Positions 43,919 to 52,460 of a DNA stretch of 64,000 nt are shown here, in pieces. The translations under genes and the position numbers were made by a program. The notes beneath the pieces were generated by a model. That model saw only the letters and a program-made list of their open reading frames with translations, did no database searches and was not told the origin of the DNA. Every line of letters begins with the position of its first letter. Position 1 is the first letter of the stretch. This DNA comes from Agromyces sp. SYSU T00194 (lineage in GTDB: Bacteria > Actinomycetota > Actinomycetes > Actinomycetales > Microbacteriaceae), in NCBI RefSeq assembly GCF_040496035.1, contig NZ_JBEPJZ010000001.1, positions 1,612,001 through 1,676,000 on the forward strand, in the 5' to 3' direction.

Positions 43919-44815
43919 ATGCAGATTCCGCTCGACCTGGCCCGCACCCTCGCCGCGGTCGTCGACGCGGGCACCTTCGAGGCGGCGGCGGCCGAGCTCT
44001 CCGTCACGCCGTCCGCCGTCTCGCAGCGCGTGAAGCAGCTCGAGCAGCGGCTCGGGCGCGTGCTGGTCGTGCGCGCCAAGCCCGTGCGTCCGACCGAGGC
44101 CGGCGCGGCCGTGGTGCGCCTCGCCCGCCAGCTGGCGCTCCTCGAGCACGACGCGCTCGCGGCGTTCGGCGGCGACCCCGGGGCATCCGACCGCCGCGCC
44201 ACCGTGCCGCTCGCCGTCAACGCCGACTCGCTCGCCACCTGGTTCCTGCCCGCGCTCGCCGCGGTGGAGCGCGAGCACGCGGTCGTGTTCGACCTGCACC
44301 GCGACGACCAGGACTTCACCGCGGGGCTCCTCGAGTCGGGCACCGTGATGGGTGCCGTCACCTCGCGCGCCGAGCCCGTCGCCGGATGCCTCGTGCGGCC
44401 GCTCGGCGTCATGCGCTACACCGCCGTGGCCACGCCGGCGTACGTCGCCAGGCACCGGCGGGAGGCGGCGGACGCCGCGTGGCTGGCCCGTGCGCCGCGC
44501 ATCGACCTCGACCGGCGCGACGACCTCCAGGCGCAGTACCTGCACGCCCGGGGCGTCGACGACGCCGGCGCCCCGCGCCATTACGTGCCCGCCTCGAACG
44601 ACTTCGCGGCGGCGGTCAAGCTCGGGCTCGGCTGGGGGCTGCTGCCGGGCTTCCAGTCGGACGCCGAGCTCGCCGACGGCAGCCTGGTCGCCCTCGGCGG
44701 GCCGCCCGTCGACGTGCCGCTGCACTGGCAGCAGTGGAACCTCGGCTCGCCGCTGCTGGACGCGGTGGCCGACGGCCTCCTGCGCGCCGCGCGCCACGAG
44801 CTCCTGGCGGCCTAG
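43919..44815 (+). CDS. lysG: LysG/ArgP family LysR-type activator of lysE
   Basis: Regulator of 298 residues. HTH: LARTLAAVVDAGTFEAAAAE followed by LSVTPSAVSQRVKQLEQRLG, matching the LysG/ArgP (IciA) group, and an effector domain with VFDLHRDDQDFTAGLLESG and the conserved GWGLLPGFQ block. Family members bind lysine, arginine or histidine and activate the exporter. It lies head-to-head with lysE, 70 bp apart, which is the strongest support for the assignment. It ends 4 bp from the convergent dgt stop. Confidence 0.92.
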   Translation: MQIPLDLARTLAAVVDAGTFEAAAAELSVTPSAVSQRVKQLEQRLGRVLVVRAKPVRPTEAGAAVVRLARQLALLEHDALAAFGGDPGASDRRATVPLAVNADSLATWFLPALAAVEREHAVVFDLHRDDQDFTAGLLESGTVMGAVTSRAEPVAGCLVRPLGVMRYTAVATPAYVARHRREAADAAWLARAPRIDLDRRDDLQAQYLHARGVDDAGAPRHYVPASNDFAAAVKLGLGWGLLPGFQSDAELADGSLVALGGPPVDVPLHWQQWNLGSPLLDAVADGLLRAARHELLAA

Positions 44816-44819
44816 CGGC

Positions 44820-46331
44820 TCAGAGGTTGTGCCCCACGTCCCACAGCCGGTCGGGGCGCCCGTCGATCGCCTCGGAGACGGCGAACGCCTGGTCGTCGGA
44901 CAGCGACGCTACGTAGTCGACCACGCCGCGGCCGATGCCGAGCGCCCGCACCGCCGACGGCTCGGGCAGCGGCACGCCCTCCGGGCGGTCGACGCGGATC
45001 GCCGCGTAGCCGTCGGTGGCGATCTCGACGAGCTCGCGCAGGCGCTGCGGCACGCGGTCGCGGTCGTCCTCGTCGTGGATCCACGCGGTGAGGCCCTTCA
45101 CCGCACGGGTGAGCACCCGGCTGAGGCCCCGCTGGTACATCACGATGTCGGAGCGGTCGAGGATGAAGTGCCGGTGCACGAACTTCAGGATCTCGACCTC
45201 GTGCCAGGCGCGGGTGTCGAGGGTCACGGGGCCGGCGCGCACGACGTCGGGCGGGGCCGGCACGACCGAGGACCGCAGGTGGCCGATCCAGCGGTTGGTG
45301 AACGACGACAGGGCGCGCTCCGACGCGATCGACCCGTCGAACGGGCTCGCGAGCAGGCCGTCGACGAGGTCGTCGGCGACGACCCCGACGGCCTCGCGGA
45401 ACGCGTCGTCGTCGGCGATCCAGTCGTCGCCGCGGCGGAGCTTGCGGCGAAGGCCCTCGAGCGCCGCGCCGGCAGGTGCCCCGCGGCCCCGCAGCTCCTC
45501 GTCGTCGAGGCGGCCCAGCGCTGCGCCGTCCTCGATCCAGCCGCGGAACTCGCGCGCCACCGCGCCCTGGCCGAGCAGGCCCGCCCGGTGGAAGTCGTCG
45601 ACGTCGTGGATCGAGTAGGCGATGTCGTCGGCGATGTCCATGATCGCGCACTCGAGCGTCTGCTTCAGGGCCGGATGCCCCTCGCGGGCCTCCTGCAGGT
45701 CGGCCGCGTCGATGCCGTAGGCGGAGTACTTCGCCACCCGCGGCCCGCGCGGCGTGCGGGTGAGCCCGCGGGGGAGCGGGCCGTCGCCGAGCGCGGCGGC
45801 ATCCAGGTGCCCGGTCCACGGGTACTTCGCGACGGCGCTGCGCACCGCGGCGGTGAGGTTCAGCCCGAGCGGCGCCGTCTCGCTCACGTCGAGGGTCGCC
45901 AGGATGCGGTAGGTCTGCGCGTTGCCCTCGAAGCCGTCGGGCAGGCCGAGGGCGTCGCGCGCGAGCCGGTCGAGCACGCGCTCGCCGAGGTGCCCGAACG
46001 GCGGGTGCCCGAGGTCGTGCGCGCTCGCCGCGGCCTGCACGACGACCGCGTCGCACCCGTGCTCGCGGGCGAACGCGTGCGTCGGGGCATCCGGGTCGAC
46101 CAGCGTCACCGCGATCGCGCGCGCGACCGCGGTCACCTTGATCGAGTGGCTCAGCCGGTTGTGGATGAGCGGGCCCGCCCCCGGCTGCCCGATCACCTGC
46201 GTCACCGCCGACAGGCGCGAGAAGTAGGGCGAGAAGCGCACCCGCTCGAGGTCGAGGCGGAACTGCGAGTGCTCGCCGACGACGTCCGCGCTGCTGCGCG
46301 GTTCCTCCACGTGCCGGGTCGCGCGGGCCAT
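44820..46331 (-). CDS. dgt: Deoxyguanosinetriphosphate triphosphohydrolase-like protein
   Basis: HD-domain nucleotidase of 503 residues that hydrolyses dGTP or other dNTPs to the nucleoside and triphosphate. Seen: RTSP-like start FRLDLERVRFSPYFSRLSAV, HNRLSHSIKV (first metal His), AHDLGHPPFGHLGE (HD motif) and MDIADDIAYSIHDVDDF (distal Asp). C-terminal helices include KFVHRHFI. ATG starts 10 bp after the aspC stop, so the two are co-transcribed. The length fits the long actinobacterial type-1 dGTPases. Confidence 0.93.
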   Translation of the reverse strand: MARATRHVEEPRSSADVVGEHSQFRLDLERVRFSPYFSRLSAVTQVIGQPGAGPLIHNRLSHSIKVTAVARAIAVTLVDPDAPTHAFAREHGCDAVVVQAAASAHDLGHPPFGHLGERVLDRLARDALGLPDGFEGNAQTYRILATLDVSETAPLGLNLTAAVRSAVAKYPWTGHLDAAALGDGPLPRGLTRTPRGPRVAKYSAYGIDAADLQEAREGHPALKQTLECAIMDIADDIAYSIHDVDDFHRAGLLGQGAVAREFRGWIEDGAALGRLDDEELRGRGAPAGAALEGLRRKLRRGDDWIADDDAFREAVGVVADDLVDGLLASPFDGSIASERALSSFTNRWIGHLRSSVVPAPPDVVRAGPVTLDTRAWHEVEILKFVHRHFILDRSDIVMYQRGLSRVLTRAVKGLTAWIHDEDDRDRVPQRLRELVEIATDGYAAIRVDRPEGVPLPEPSAVRALGIGRGVVDYVASLSDDQAFAVSEAIDGRPDRLWDVGHNL

Positions 46332-46341
46332 CGGCGCCCCG

Positions 46342-47568
46342 CTACCCGAACAGGCGCTGCAGTCGCTGCACGCCCTCGAGGAGCGCGTCGTCGCCCAGCG
46401 CGTAGCTGAGGCGCAGGTACCCGCTCGGGCCGAACGCCTCGCCGGGCACGGCGGCCACCTCGGCGCGCTCGAGGATGAGGTCGGCGAGCTCGAGCGACGT
46501 CGTCGGCGTGACGCCGCCCCACTCGCGGCCGAGCAGGCCCGAGACGTCGGGGTAGACGTAGAACGCCCCCTCGGGCACGGGCACGTGCACGCCGTCGATC
46601 TTCGACAGCTCGGCGACGATCGTGCGGCGGCGGCGGTCGAACGCGCGGCGCATCTGCTCGACGGGCTCCTGGGGGCCGGTGAGCGCGGCGATCGCGGCGC
46701 GCTGCGAGATGTTCGACACGTTCGAGGTGAGGTGCGACTGCAGGTTCGCCGCGCCCTTGATGACGTCGGCGGGGCCGACCATCCAGCCGAGGCGCCAGCC
46801 GGTCATCGCGTAGGTCTTGGCGACGCCGTTCACCAGGATCGTGGTGTCGGCCAGCTCGGGCACCGCCTCGACGATCGAGGTCGCCCGCGGCGGCGCGGCA
46901 TCCGGGTCGCCGTCGAGCGGCCCGTAGGTGAGGTTCTGGTAGATCTCGTCGGTGATCACCCAGATGCCGTGCTCGAGGGCCCACTCGCCGATCTCGCGCA
47001 CCTGCTCGGCCGAGTAGACCGCGCCGGTCGGGTTCGACGGCGAGACGAACAGCAGCACCTTCGTGCGCGGCGTGCGCGCGGCCTCGAGCTGGTCGACCGT
47101 GACCCGGTAGCCCTGCTCGGCCCCCGCGAAGACGTCGACCTGACGTCCGCCGGCGAGGCCGATCGCCTCGGGGTAGGTGGTCCAGTACGGGGTCGGCACG
47201 AGCACCTCGTCGCCCGGGTCGACGAGCACCTGGAAGGCCTGGTAGACGGCCTGCTTGCCGCCGTTGGTCACGACGACCTGGCTCGGCGCCACGGCGAGGC
47301 CCGAGTCGCGCAGCGTCTTGGCCGCGACGGCCTCGCGCAGCTCGGGCAGGCCCGCGGCCGGCGTGTAGCGGTGGTTGCGCGGGTCGCGCACGGCCTCGAG
47401 CGCGGCCTCCACGATGTGCTCGGGGGTCGCGAAGTCGGGCTCGCCCGCCGCGTACGAGATGACGGGCCTGCCCTCGGCCTTCAGGGCCTTGGCCTTGGCG
47501 TCGACCTTGAGGGTCGCGGACTCGGCGATGGCGGCGATTCGGGCGGAGAGACGGTGCTGCGCGGTCAC
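46342..47568 (-). CDS. aspC: Aspartate aminotransferase (class I PLP aminotransferase)
   Basis: Enzyme of 408 residues that transfers amino groups between aspartate and 2-oxoglutarate. Seen: [41 protein letters not shown] (Asn binding PLP), [12 protein letters not shown] (Asp and Tyr), the Schiff-base lysine in [15 protein letters not shown], and the substrate-binding arginine in YLRLSYAL. Subgroup I-gamma, typical of actinobacteria. GTG start defined by TAGGCT 6 bp upstream. An aspC gene just before tRNA-Trp/secE is a common actinobacterial arrangement. Confidence 0.93.
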   Translation of the reverse strand: MTAQHRLSARIAAIAESATLKVDAKAKALKAEGRPVISYAAGEPDFATPEHIVEAALEAVRDPRNHRYTPAAGLPELREAVAAKTLRDSGLAVAPSQVVVTNGGKQAVYQAFQVLVDPGDEVLVPTPYWTTYPEAIGLAGGRQVDVFAGAEQGYRVTVDQLEAARTPRTKVLLFVSPSNPTGAVYSAEQVREIGEWALEHGIWVITDEIYQNLTYGPLDGDPDAAPPRATSIVEAVPELADTTILVNGVAKTYAMTGWRLGWMVGPADVIKGAANLQSHLTSNVSNISQRAAIAALTGPQEPVEQMRRAFDRRRRTIVAELSKIDGVHVPVPEGAFYVYPDVSGLLGREWGGVTPTTSLELADLILERAEVAAVPGEAFGPSGYLRLSYALGDDALLEGVQRLQRLFG

Positions 47569-47574
47569 CCCTCC

Positions 47575-47580
47575 AGCCTA
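47575..47580 (-). promoter_or_regulatory. -10 of leaderless promoter, aspC-dgt
   Basis: TAGGCT on the minus strand ends 6 bp before the GTG at 47568. Confidence 0.55.
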
Positions 47581-47679
47581 CCGAGGAGCGGATGCCGCGG
47601 GCAGGTCGGGGAGTCTGGATGACGCATCGCGTCCGGACGGTTCGCCGGGGTGCCCGCGCATTGCCAGAATGGACTCCCG

Positions 47680-48618
47680 ATGCACACCACGACGACACCG
47701 GATGCCACGGGCAGCCGCCGCCCCCGATGGCGGTCGGTGCTGCTGTGGTCGCTCGTCGCGCTCGCGGCGCTGGTCGTCGTCGTGCTCGTCGCGCGCTGGC
47801 TGCGCACGCTGCCCGACGTCGAGGGGTTCATCGCCGAGTACCCGGGCACCTCGCCGCTGCCCGAGGGCGCGCCGGTCGGCATCCCGGCGTGGCTGGCGTG
47901 GCAGCACTTCCTGAACGCGTTCTTCCTCGTGCTGCTGGTCAAGACGGGTCTCGTGCTGCGGGCGAAGCAGCGGCCGAAGGTCTTCTGGCGGCGCGACAAC
48001 ACCCGCGGCATCCGCACCGCCGGCGCTCCGCGGCGCATCGGCATCGACCTCTGGCTGCACCTCTGGGTCGACGCGCTCTGGATGCTGAACGGCGTCGTCT
48101 ACGTCGTGCTGCTGTTCGCGACCGGCGCCTGGATGCGCATCGTGCCGACGAGTTGGGACATCGTGCCGAATGCCGTGTCGGCAGGCCTCCAGTACGCGTC
48201 GCTCGCCTGGCCCGTGCACGACGGGTGGGCGACGTACAACGCGCTGCAGCTGCTGTCGTACTTCGCGACCGTCTTCGTCGCGGCGCCGCTGGCGTTCCTC
48301 ACCGGCCTGCGGCTGTCGTCGGTGTGGCCGCAGCAGGCGGCCCGCCTGAACCGGGCGTTCCCGGAGCGACTCGCGCGGGCGGTGCACTACCCGGTGATGC
48401 TCTACTTCCTGGGCTTCACGGCCGTGCACGTGACGCTCGTGCTCACGACCGGCATCCTGCGCAACCTCGACCACATGTACCTGGCCCGCGACACCGAGAC
48501 GTGGATCGGGCTCGTGATCTTCGCCGCCTCGCTCGTCGCCATGGTCGCGGCCTGGGTGCTCGCGCGGCCCGCGCTGCTGAAGCGCATCGCCGCGCGCAGC
48601 GGGCAGGTGTGGGGGTGA
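47680..48618 (+). CDS. Cytochrome b561/b6-like membrane protein
   Basis: Integral membrane protein of 312 residues with about five membrane segments and paired histidines suited to bind haem: AWQHFLNAFFLVLLV, DLWLHLWVDALWMLNGV, ARAVHYPVMLYFLGF and AVHVTLVLTTGIL. This fits the cytochrome b/b6 or prokaryotic b561 domain family that passes electrons across the membrane. The N-terminal 30 residues are cytosolic. ATG at 47680 chosen; CAGAAT 9 bp upstream may be its -10. No molybdopterin or other oxidoreductase partner is adjacent, so the electron donor is unknown. Confidence 0.8.
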   Translation: MHTTTTPDATGSRRPRWRSVLLWSLVALAALVVVVLVARWLRTLPDVEGFIAEYPGTSPLPEGAPVGIPAWLAWQHFLNAFFLVLLVKTGLVLRAKQRPKVFWRRDNTRGIRTAGAPRRIGIDLWLHLWVDALWMLNGVVYVVLLFATGAWMRIVPTSWDIVPNAVSAGLQYASLAWPVHDGWATYNALQLLSYFATVFVAAPLAFLTGLRLSSVWPQQAARLNRAFPERLARAVHYPVMLYFLGFTAVHVTLVLTTGILRNLDHMYLARDTETWIGLVIFAASLVAMVAAWVLARPALLKRIAARSGQVWG

Positions 48619-48638
48619 GGTGCGGGTTCCGGCCTCGG

Positions 48639-48668
48639 TTGGACTGGCCGCGCGGCATCACCTAGACT
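48639..48668 (+). promoter_or_regulatory. Promoter of tRNA-Trp/secE/nusG
   Basis: -35 TTGGAC (48639-48644) and -10 TAGACT (48663-48668) with an 18-bp spacer. The leader downstream has a small hairpin TGCCCG-CGAA-CGGGCA at 48702-48717 before the tRNA. Confidence 0.6.
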
Positions 48669-48788
48669 GTCTGAGGTTGTGAACTCAGCCAAGCTTCTCC
48701 GTGCCCGCGAACGGGCAGAATCCCAGCACTGACGGGCACGAGGAAGCCGCACGTTCACGACACCGTCGGCCGCGATGTGCGCGGTCGA

Positions 48789-48861
48789 AGGGCGGTGGCT
48801 CAATTGGTAGAGCAGCGGTCTCCAAAACCGCAGGTTGCAGGTTCGAGTCCTGTCCGCCCTG
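48789..48861 (+). tRNA. trpT: tRNA-Trp (anticodon CCA)
   Basis: A 73-base cloverleaf. The acceptor stem AGGGCGG pairs with CCGCCCT; the anticodon stem/loop is GCGGT-CTCCAAA-ACCGC with anticodon CCA; the T arm contains GGTTCGAGTCC; G is the discriminator. CCA is not encoded. It lies just before secE, as in many actinobacteria, and is probably processed from the same transcript. Confidence 0.97.
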
Positions 48862-48901
48862 CGAGTCGGCAGTGAATGCCGGCCCATGAAAGGTGTACGA
48901 G

Positions 48902-49177
48902 GTGGCCCGAAGAGTAACCGACGAACCCAGCGAGGACGTCGTCGCCAAGGCGAAGCAGGATCGCGCCGAGCGGCGCAATCCCTTCGCCCGGATCGCCCTG
49001 TTCATCCGACAGGTCATCGCAGAACTGAAGAAGGTCGTCACCCCGACCCGGCGCGAGCTGGTGAGCTTCACCATCGTCGTGCTGGTGTTCGTGCTCATCA
49101 TGATGGGCATCGTGTGGGCGCTCGACCAGGTCTTCAGCTGGCTCGTGATCTACGTCTTCGGTACGCCGGGCGTCTAG
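48902..49177 (+). CDS. secE: Preprotein translocase subunit SecE
   Basis: Small subunit of the Sec translocon, 91 residues. A conserved amphipathic helix IRQVIAELKKVVTPTRRELV precedes a single membrane segment VSFTIVVLVFVLIMMGIVWA, the bacterial SecE core. The N-terminal 35 residues are charged and disordered, as in other actinobacteria. GTG at 48902 chosen because AAAGG lies 8 bp upstream; a GTG at 48893 overlaps that site. Followed by nusG after 69 bp. Confidence 0.95.
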   Translation: MARRVTDEPSEDVVAKAKQDRAERRNPFARIALFIRQVIAELKKVVTPTRRELVSFTIVVLVFVLIMMGIVWALDQVFSWLVIYVFGTPGV

Positions 49178-49246
49178 ATCCCGGGCACGGCCTGGACGAC
49201 GGCGGTGCGATCCGCCCCCCGAACCGAAATCGAAGGACTGAGACAC

Positions 49247-50170
49247 GTGGCAAAGACCGAGCGCGAGGACGTCGACTGGGCGACCGCTGCCGAGCAGTCG
49301 TCCGAGGACGACGAGGCCCAGGAGGGCAACTCGCTGCAGCGCGACGAGCAGTCCGTGGAGCCCGCCGAGCACCGCGCCGTGCACATCGTCGACGACGAGG
49401 GCAACGACGTCGACCTCGACGCCGTGCTCGACTCGCTCGCCGAGGCGAGCGACCCCGAGGCCGACAAGGTCGTCGACGACGCCCTCGACGTCGACAGCGC
49501 CGACGAGGCCGAGGCCGCGGCAGAGGCCACCGAGGAGGAGGAAGAGGAGGCCCACGACCCCTACGAGGAGTTCCGTCGCGAGCTGCGCTTCCTCCCGGGC
49601 AAGTGGTACGTCATCCACTCCTACGCCGGCTTCGAGCGCCGCGTGAAGGCGAACATCGAGCAGCGCCGCGAGACCATGGCGATGGCCGACTACGTCTACC
49701 AGGTCGAGGTCCCGATGGAGGACGTCGTCGAGATCAAGAACGGCCAGCGCAAGATGGTCAACCGCGTGCGCATCCCGGGCTACGTGCTCGTGCGCATGGA
49801 GCTCAACGAGGAGAGCTGGTCGGTGATCCGCCACACGCCGGGCGTCACCGGCTTCGTGGGCAACGCGCACAACCCGACCCCGCTCCGCTTCGAGGAGGCC
49901 TTCGGCATGCTGAAGAGCCTCGTCGAGCCCAAGGAGGCCCCCGTCAAGGCCGGCAAGGCCGGCGGCGGCGCCCAGGCTGCGCGTCCGATCCCCGCCGAGG
50001 TCGACTTCGAGGTCGGCGAGACGATCACCATCAAGGACGGCTCGTTCGCGGGCCTGCCCGGTTCGATCAGCGAGATCAAGCCCGAGAGCGGCAAGCTCAC
50101 GGTGCTGGTCTCCCTCTTCGAGCGCGAGACCCCGGTCGAGCTCAGCTTCGACCAGGTCACCAAGCTCTAG
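49247..50170 (+). CDS. nusG: Transcription termination/antitermination factor NusG
   Basis: RNA-polymerase elongation factor of 307 residues. An acidic, disordered extension of about 115 residues (with EEEEEE near its end) precedes the NGN domain ([20 protein letters not shown], then [15 protein letters not shown] and VRHTPGV-like [11 protein letters not shown]) and the C-terminal KOW domain ([20 protein letters not shown]). E. coli NusG is about 181 residues; the extra length is typical of actinobacteria, though long here. GTG start with GAAGGA upstream. Confidence 0.96.
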   Translation: MAKTEREDVDWATAAEQSSEDDEAQEGNSLQRDEQSVEPAEHRAVHIVDDEGNDVDLDAVLDSLAEASDPEADKVVDDALDVDSADEAEAAAEATEEEEEEAHDPYEEFRRELRFLPGKWYVIHSYAGFERRVKANIEQRRETMAMADYVYQVEVPMEDVVEIKNGQRKMVNRVRIPGYVLVRMELNEESWSVIRHTPGVTGFVGNAHNPTPLRFEEAFGMLKSLVEPKEAPVKAGKAGGGAQAARPIPAEVDFEVGETITIKDGSFAGLPGSISEIKPESGKLTVLVSLFERETPVELSFDQVTKL

Positions 50171-50213
50171 CCGGCGTCCGCCGCCAGGGCTCACCGAGAC
50201 CCCAGACCACCGC

Positions 50214-50257
50214 CGCCCGGACAGGCCGGGCGCGCGGGAGAGTGCCCCGCCAGGGGC
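50214..50257 (+). promoter_or_regulatory. Two hairpins in the rplK leader
   Basis: CGCCCGG-ACAGG-CCGGGCG (50214-50232) and GCCCC-GCCA-GGGGC (50244-50257) in the 111-bp gap between nusG and rplK. They may terminate some nusG transcripts or form a site for L1 feedback on rplKA. Confidence 0.45.
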
Positions 50258-50281
50258 GTTCGAACAGGAAGAGAGAAAACT

Positions 50282-50710
50282 ATGGCACCGAAGAAGAAGG
50301 TCACTGGTCTGATCAAGCTTCAGATCAACGCCGGCGCCGCGAACCCCGCCCCGCCGATCGGCCCCGCACTGGGCCAGCACGGCGTGAACATCATGGAGTT
50401 CTGCAAGGCGTACAACGCCGCGACCGAGTCGCAGCGCGGCAACGTGATCCCCGTCGAGATCACCGTGTACGAGGACCGCTCGTTCACGTTCGTGCTCAAG
50501 ACCCCGCCCGCCGCGGAGCTCATCAAGAAGGCCGCCGGCGTCGCCAAGGGCTCGGGCGTCCCGCACACCACCAAGGTCGGCAAGATCTCGTCCGACCAGG
50601 TCCGTGAGATCGCCCAGCAGAAGATGGCCGACCTCAACGCGAACGACCTCGACGCCGCGTCGAAGATCATCGCGGGCACCGCTCGTTCGATGGGCATCAC
50701 GGTCGAGTAA
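50282..50710 (+). CDS. rplK: 50S ribosomal protein L11
   Basis: Ribosomal protein of 142 residues at the GTPase-associated centre. Seen: [20 protein letters not shown] and [20 protein letters not shown] (N-terminal domain with the proline-rich factor-binding face) and the rRNA-binding C-terminal domain ending [17 protein letters not shown] start preceded by GGAAGAGAG. Co-transcribed with rplA. Confidence 0.98.
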   Translation: MAPKKKVTGLIKLQINAGAANPAPPIGPALGQHGVNIMEFCKAYNAATESQRGNVIPVEITVYEDRSFTFVLKTPPAAELIKKAAGVAKGSGVPHTTKVGKISSDQVREIAQQKMADLNANDLDAASKIIAGTARSMGITVE

Positions 50711-50720
50711 GCCTCGATCG

Positions 50721-50749
50721 GCGGATGCATCCGGCCAGGAGGCATCCGC
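50721..50749 (+). promoter_or_regulatory. Inverted repeat in the rplK-rplA gap
   Basis: Perfect 8-bp arms GCGGATGC (50721-50728) and GCATCCGC (50742-50749) around 13 bases. It is built from opposed copies of the octamer that is over-represented across the window. It could be an RNA element of the rplA leader. Confidence 0.45.
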
Positions 50750-50818
50750 TCGTCACCAGACATCTCGTGGCAGCGCCGGCCAGGCGCGATGACCACACAC
50801 TCTTCAAGGAGAACCAAC

Positions 50819-51508
50819 ATGGCACAGAAGTCCAAGGCCTACCGGGCCGCGGCCGAGAAGATCGAGGCCGGCAAGTACTACACCCCGACCGAGGCCGTCG
50901 CCCTCGCGAAGGAGACCGGCTCGGCGAAGTTCGACTCGACCGTCGAGGTCGCGCTGAAGCTCAACGTCGACCCCCGCAAGGCCGACCAGATGGTGCGCGG
51001 CACCGTCATCCTCCCGCACGGCACCGGCAAGACCGCCCGCGTGATCGTGTTCGCGACCGGTGACGCGGCCGAGGCCGCCATCGCCGCGGGTGCGGACGAG
51101 GTCGGCGGCTCCGACCTGATCGCCAAGGTCGCCGACGGCTACACCGCCTTCGACGCCGCCGTCGCGACCCCCGAGCTCATGGGCCAGGTCGGTCGTCTCG
51201 GCAAGGTGCTCGGCCCGCGCGGCCTCATGCCGAACCCCAAGACCGGCACCGTCACCCCGAACCCGGCCAAGGCCGTGTCCGACATCAAGGGCGGCAAGAT
51301 CGAGTTCCGCGTCGACAAGCACGCCAACGTGCACTTCGTCGTCGGCAAGGCCGGCTTCACCGCCGACCAGCTGAACGAGAACATCGCGACCGCCCTCGAG
51401 GAGGTCGTGCGCCTCAAGCCGTCGAGCGCCAAGGGCCGCTACATCCAGAAGGGCTCGGTCTCGACCACCTTCGGCCCCGGCATCCCGCTGGACGTCAACA
51501 GCATCTAG
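50819..51508 (+). CDS. rplA: 50S ribosomal protein L1
   Basis: Ribosomal protein of 229 residues of the L1 stalk; in other bacteria it also represses its own operon by binding the mRNA leader. Seen: [20 protein letters not shown], the L1 signature [19 protein letters not shown], and [20 protein letters not shown] at 50819 chosen for AAGGAG 8 bp upstream; the ATG at 50789 would add ten residues without a ribosome-binding site. Followed by a clear terminator. Confidence 0.98.
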   Translation: MAQKSKAYRAAAEKIEAGKYYTPTEAVALAKETGSAKFDSTVEVALKLNVDPRKADQMVRGTVILPHGTGKTARVIVFATGDAAEAAIAAGADEVGGSDLIAKVADGYTAFDAAVATPELMGQVGRLGKVLGPRGLMPNPKTGTVTPNPAKAVSDIKGGKIEFRVDKHANVHFVVGKAGFTADQLNENIATALEEVVRLKPSSAKGRYIQKGSVSTTFGPGIPLDVNSI

Positions 51509-51526
51509 TCGATCCGTCGACCACGC

Positions 51527-51554
51527 GAAGGGCTCGCCTCATGGCGGGCCCTTC
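51527..51554 (+). terminator. Terminator after rplA
   Basis: GAAGGGCTCGCC-TCAT-GGCGGGCCCTTC, an 11-12-bp stem with a tetraloop, 18 bp after the rplA stop, followed by a T/C-rich tract. Confidence 0.8.
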
Positions 51555-51614
51555 GTCGTCGTCCCCCACGGGCGGATGGGGGGTTCCCCCGATGCGCCGC
51601 CCGCGCGGCCCGCG

Positions 51615-51620
51615 TAGCGT
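51615..51620 (+). promoter_or_regulatory. -10 of leaderless promoter, PQ-loop protein
   Basis: TAGCGT ends 7 bp before the ATG at 51628. Confidence 0.55.
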
Positions 51621-51627
51621 CGTCGGC

Positions 51628-52053
51628 ATGGACCTGGCAGTCCTCGCGGGAGTCGTCGCCACGGCGATGTTCGCGATCAGCCACTTCCCGATGCTGCGGA
51701 AGGCGATCGCGACGCGGGACCTGCACTCCTACAGCCTCGGCAACCTCGTCATCCTGAACGCCGCCAACCTCATCTACTCGGCCTACGTCTTCACGCTGCC
51801 GCTCGGTCCGATCTGGATCCTGCACAGCTTCTACGTGGCCGTCGCCGCGACGATGCTGGGCCTCTACGTCGGCACCGGCGCGCACCGGTCGGGCGGCGGG
51901 GCCACGCGGGCGCGCCGGGCCCGTCGGGACGCGACGCCCGCCATGCGGGCGCATCGGGAGCCCCCGAGGATTCGAGCCCGGCGCAGCCCCGGGCCGCCGG
52001 CCGGCGCCGCGCCCGAGGACGCCCACCCGACCGGCGGCCTCATCCCGGTGTGA
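51628..52053 (+). CDS. SemiSWEET/PQ-loop-like small membrane protein
   Basis: Protein of 141 residues with three membrane segments in the first 85. The segment AISHFPMLRKAIATRDLHSY has the Pro and following basic loop of PQ-loop/SemiSWEET repeats, and NLVILNAANLIYSAYVFTLP includes the conserved Asn. SemiSWEETs are half-transporters that dimerise to move sugars. The C-terminal 55 residues are a basic, Pro/Arg-rich tail that is not part of the fold. Start set by the TAGCGT spacing. Substrate unknown. Confidence 0.75.
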   Translation: MDLAVLAGVVATAMFAISHFPMLRKAIATRDLHSYSLGNLVILNAANLIYSAYVFTLPLGPIWILHSFYVAVAATMLGLYVGTGAHRSGGGATRARRARRDATPAMRAHREPPRIRARRSPGPPAGAAPEDAHPTGGLIPV

Positions 52054-52100
52054 GGCGCGCCCGCCCGGGGGTGCGGATGCGCGTGCCGCGCGAGCGATGG

Positions 52101-52106
52101 GAGGAT
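52101..52106 (+). promoter_or_regulatory. -10-like element, DUF1801 protein
   Basis: GAGGAT ends 6 bp before the ATG at 52113. It could also serve as a ribosome-binding site. Confidence 0.35.
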
Positions 52107-52112
52107 GCGCGT

Positions 52113-52460
52113 ATGGGTGAGATCGCCGACTACCTCGACACGCTCGACGGCGCCGAGCGGGACGCCGTCGCACACGTCTACGAACGGGCCCGCGCCGTGG
52201 TGCCCGAGGCGGAGGAGGGCACCGGCTACGGCATGCCCGCGCTCCGCCTGCGCGGCAAGCCGCTGCTGGCCGTGCAGGTCGCGCGGGCGCACGTCGCGCT
52301 GTATCCGTTCAGCCCGGAGGCCGTCGCCGCGGTCGCCGACGAGCTCGCCGCCTTCTCCCTGTCGAAGGGAACCATCCGCTTCCAGGTCGACCACCCCGTG
52401 CCCGACCCCGTGCTCGATCTGCTCGTGTCGGCGCGGCGCGACCAGATCCTCGGCGCGTGA
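52113..52460 (+). CDS. DUF1801 (YdhG/YjbR-like) family protein
   Basis: Small soluble protein of 115 residues. The core EEGTGYGMPALRLRGKPLLA with ARAHVALYPFSPEAV and LSKGTIRFQVDHPVPD is the DUF1801/iron-chaperone-like pattern (frataxin-like beta fold). An iron role has been suggested for relatives, but no metal ligand is obvious here. The stop overlaps the FHA gene start by 4 bp (GTGA), so the two are translated together. Confidence 0.8.
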   Translation: MGEIADYLDTLDGAERDAVAHVYERARAVVPEAEEGTGYGMPALRLRGKPLLAVQVARAHVALYPFSPEAVAAVADELAAFSLSKGTIRFQVDHPVPDPVLDLLVSARRDQILGA

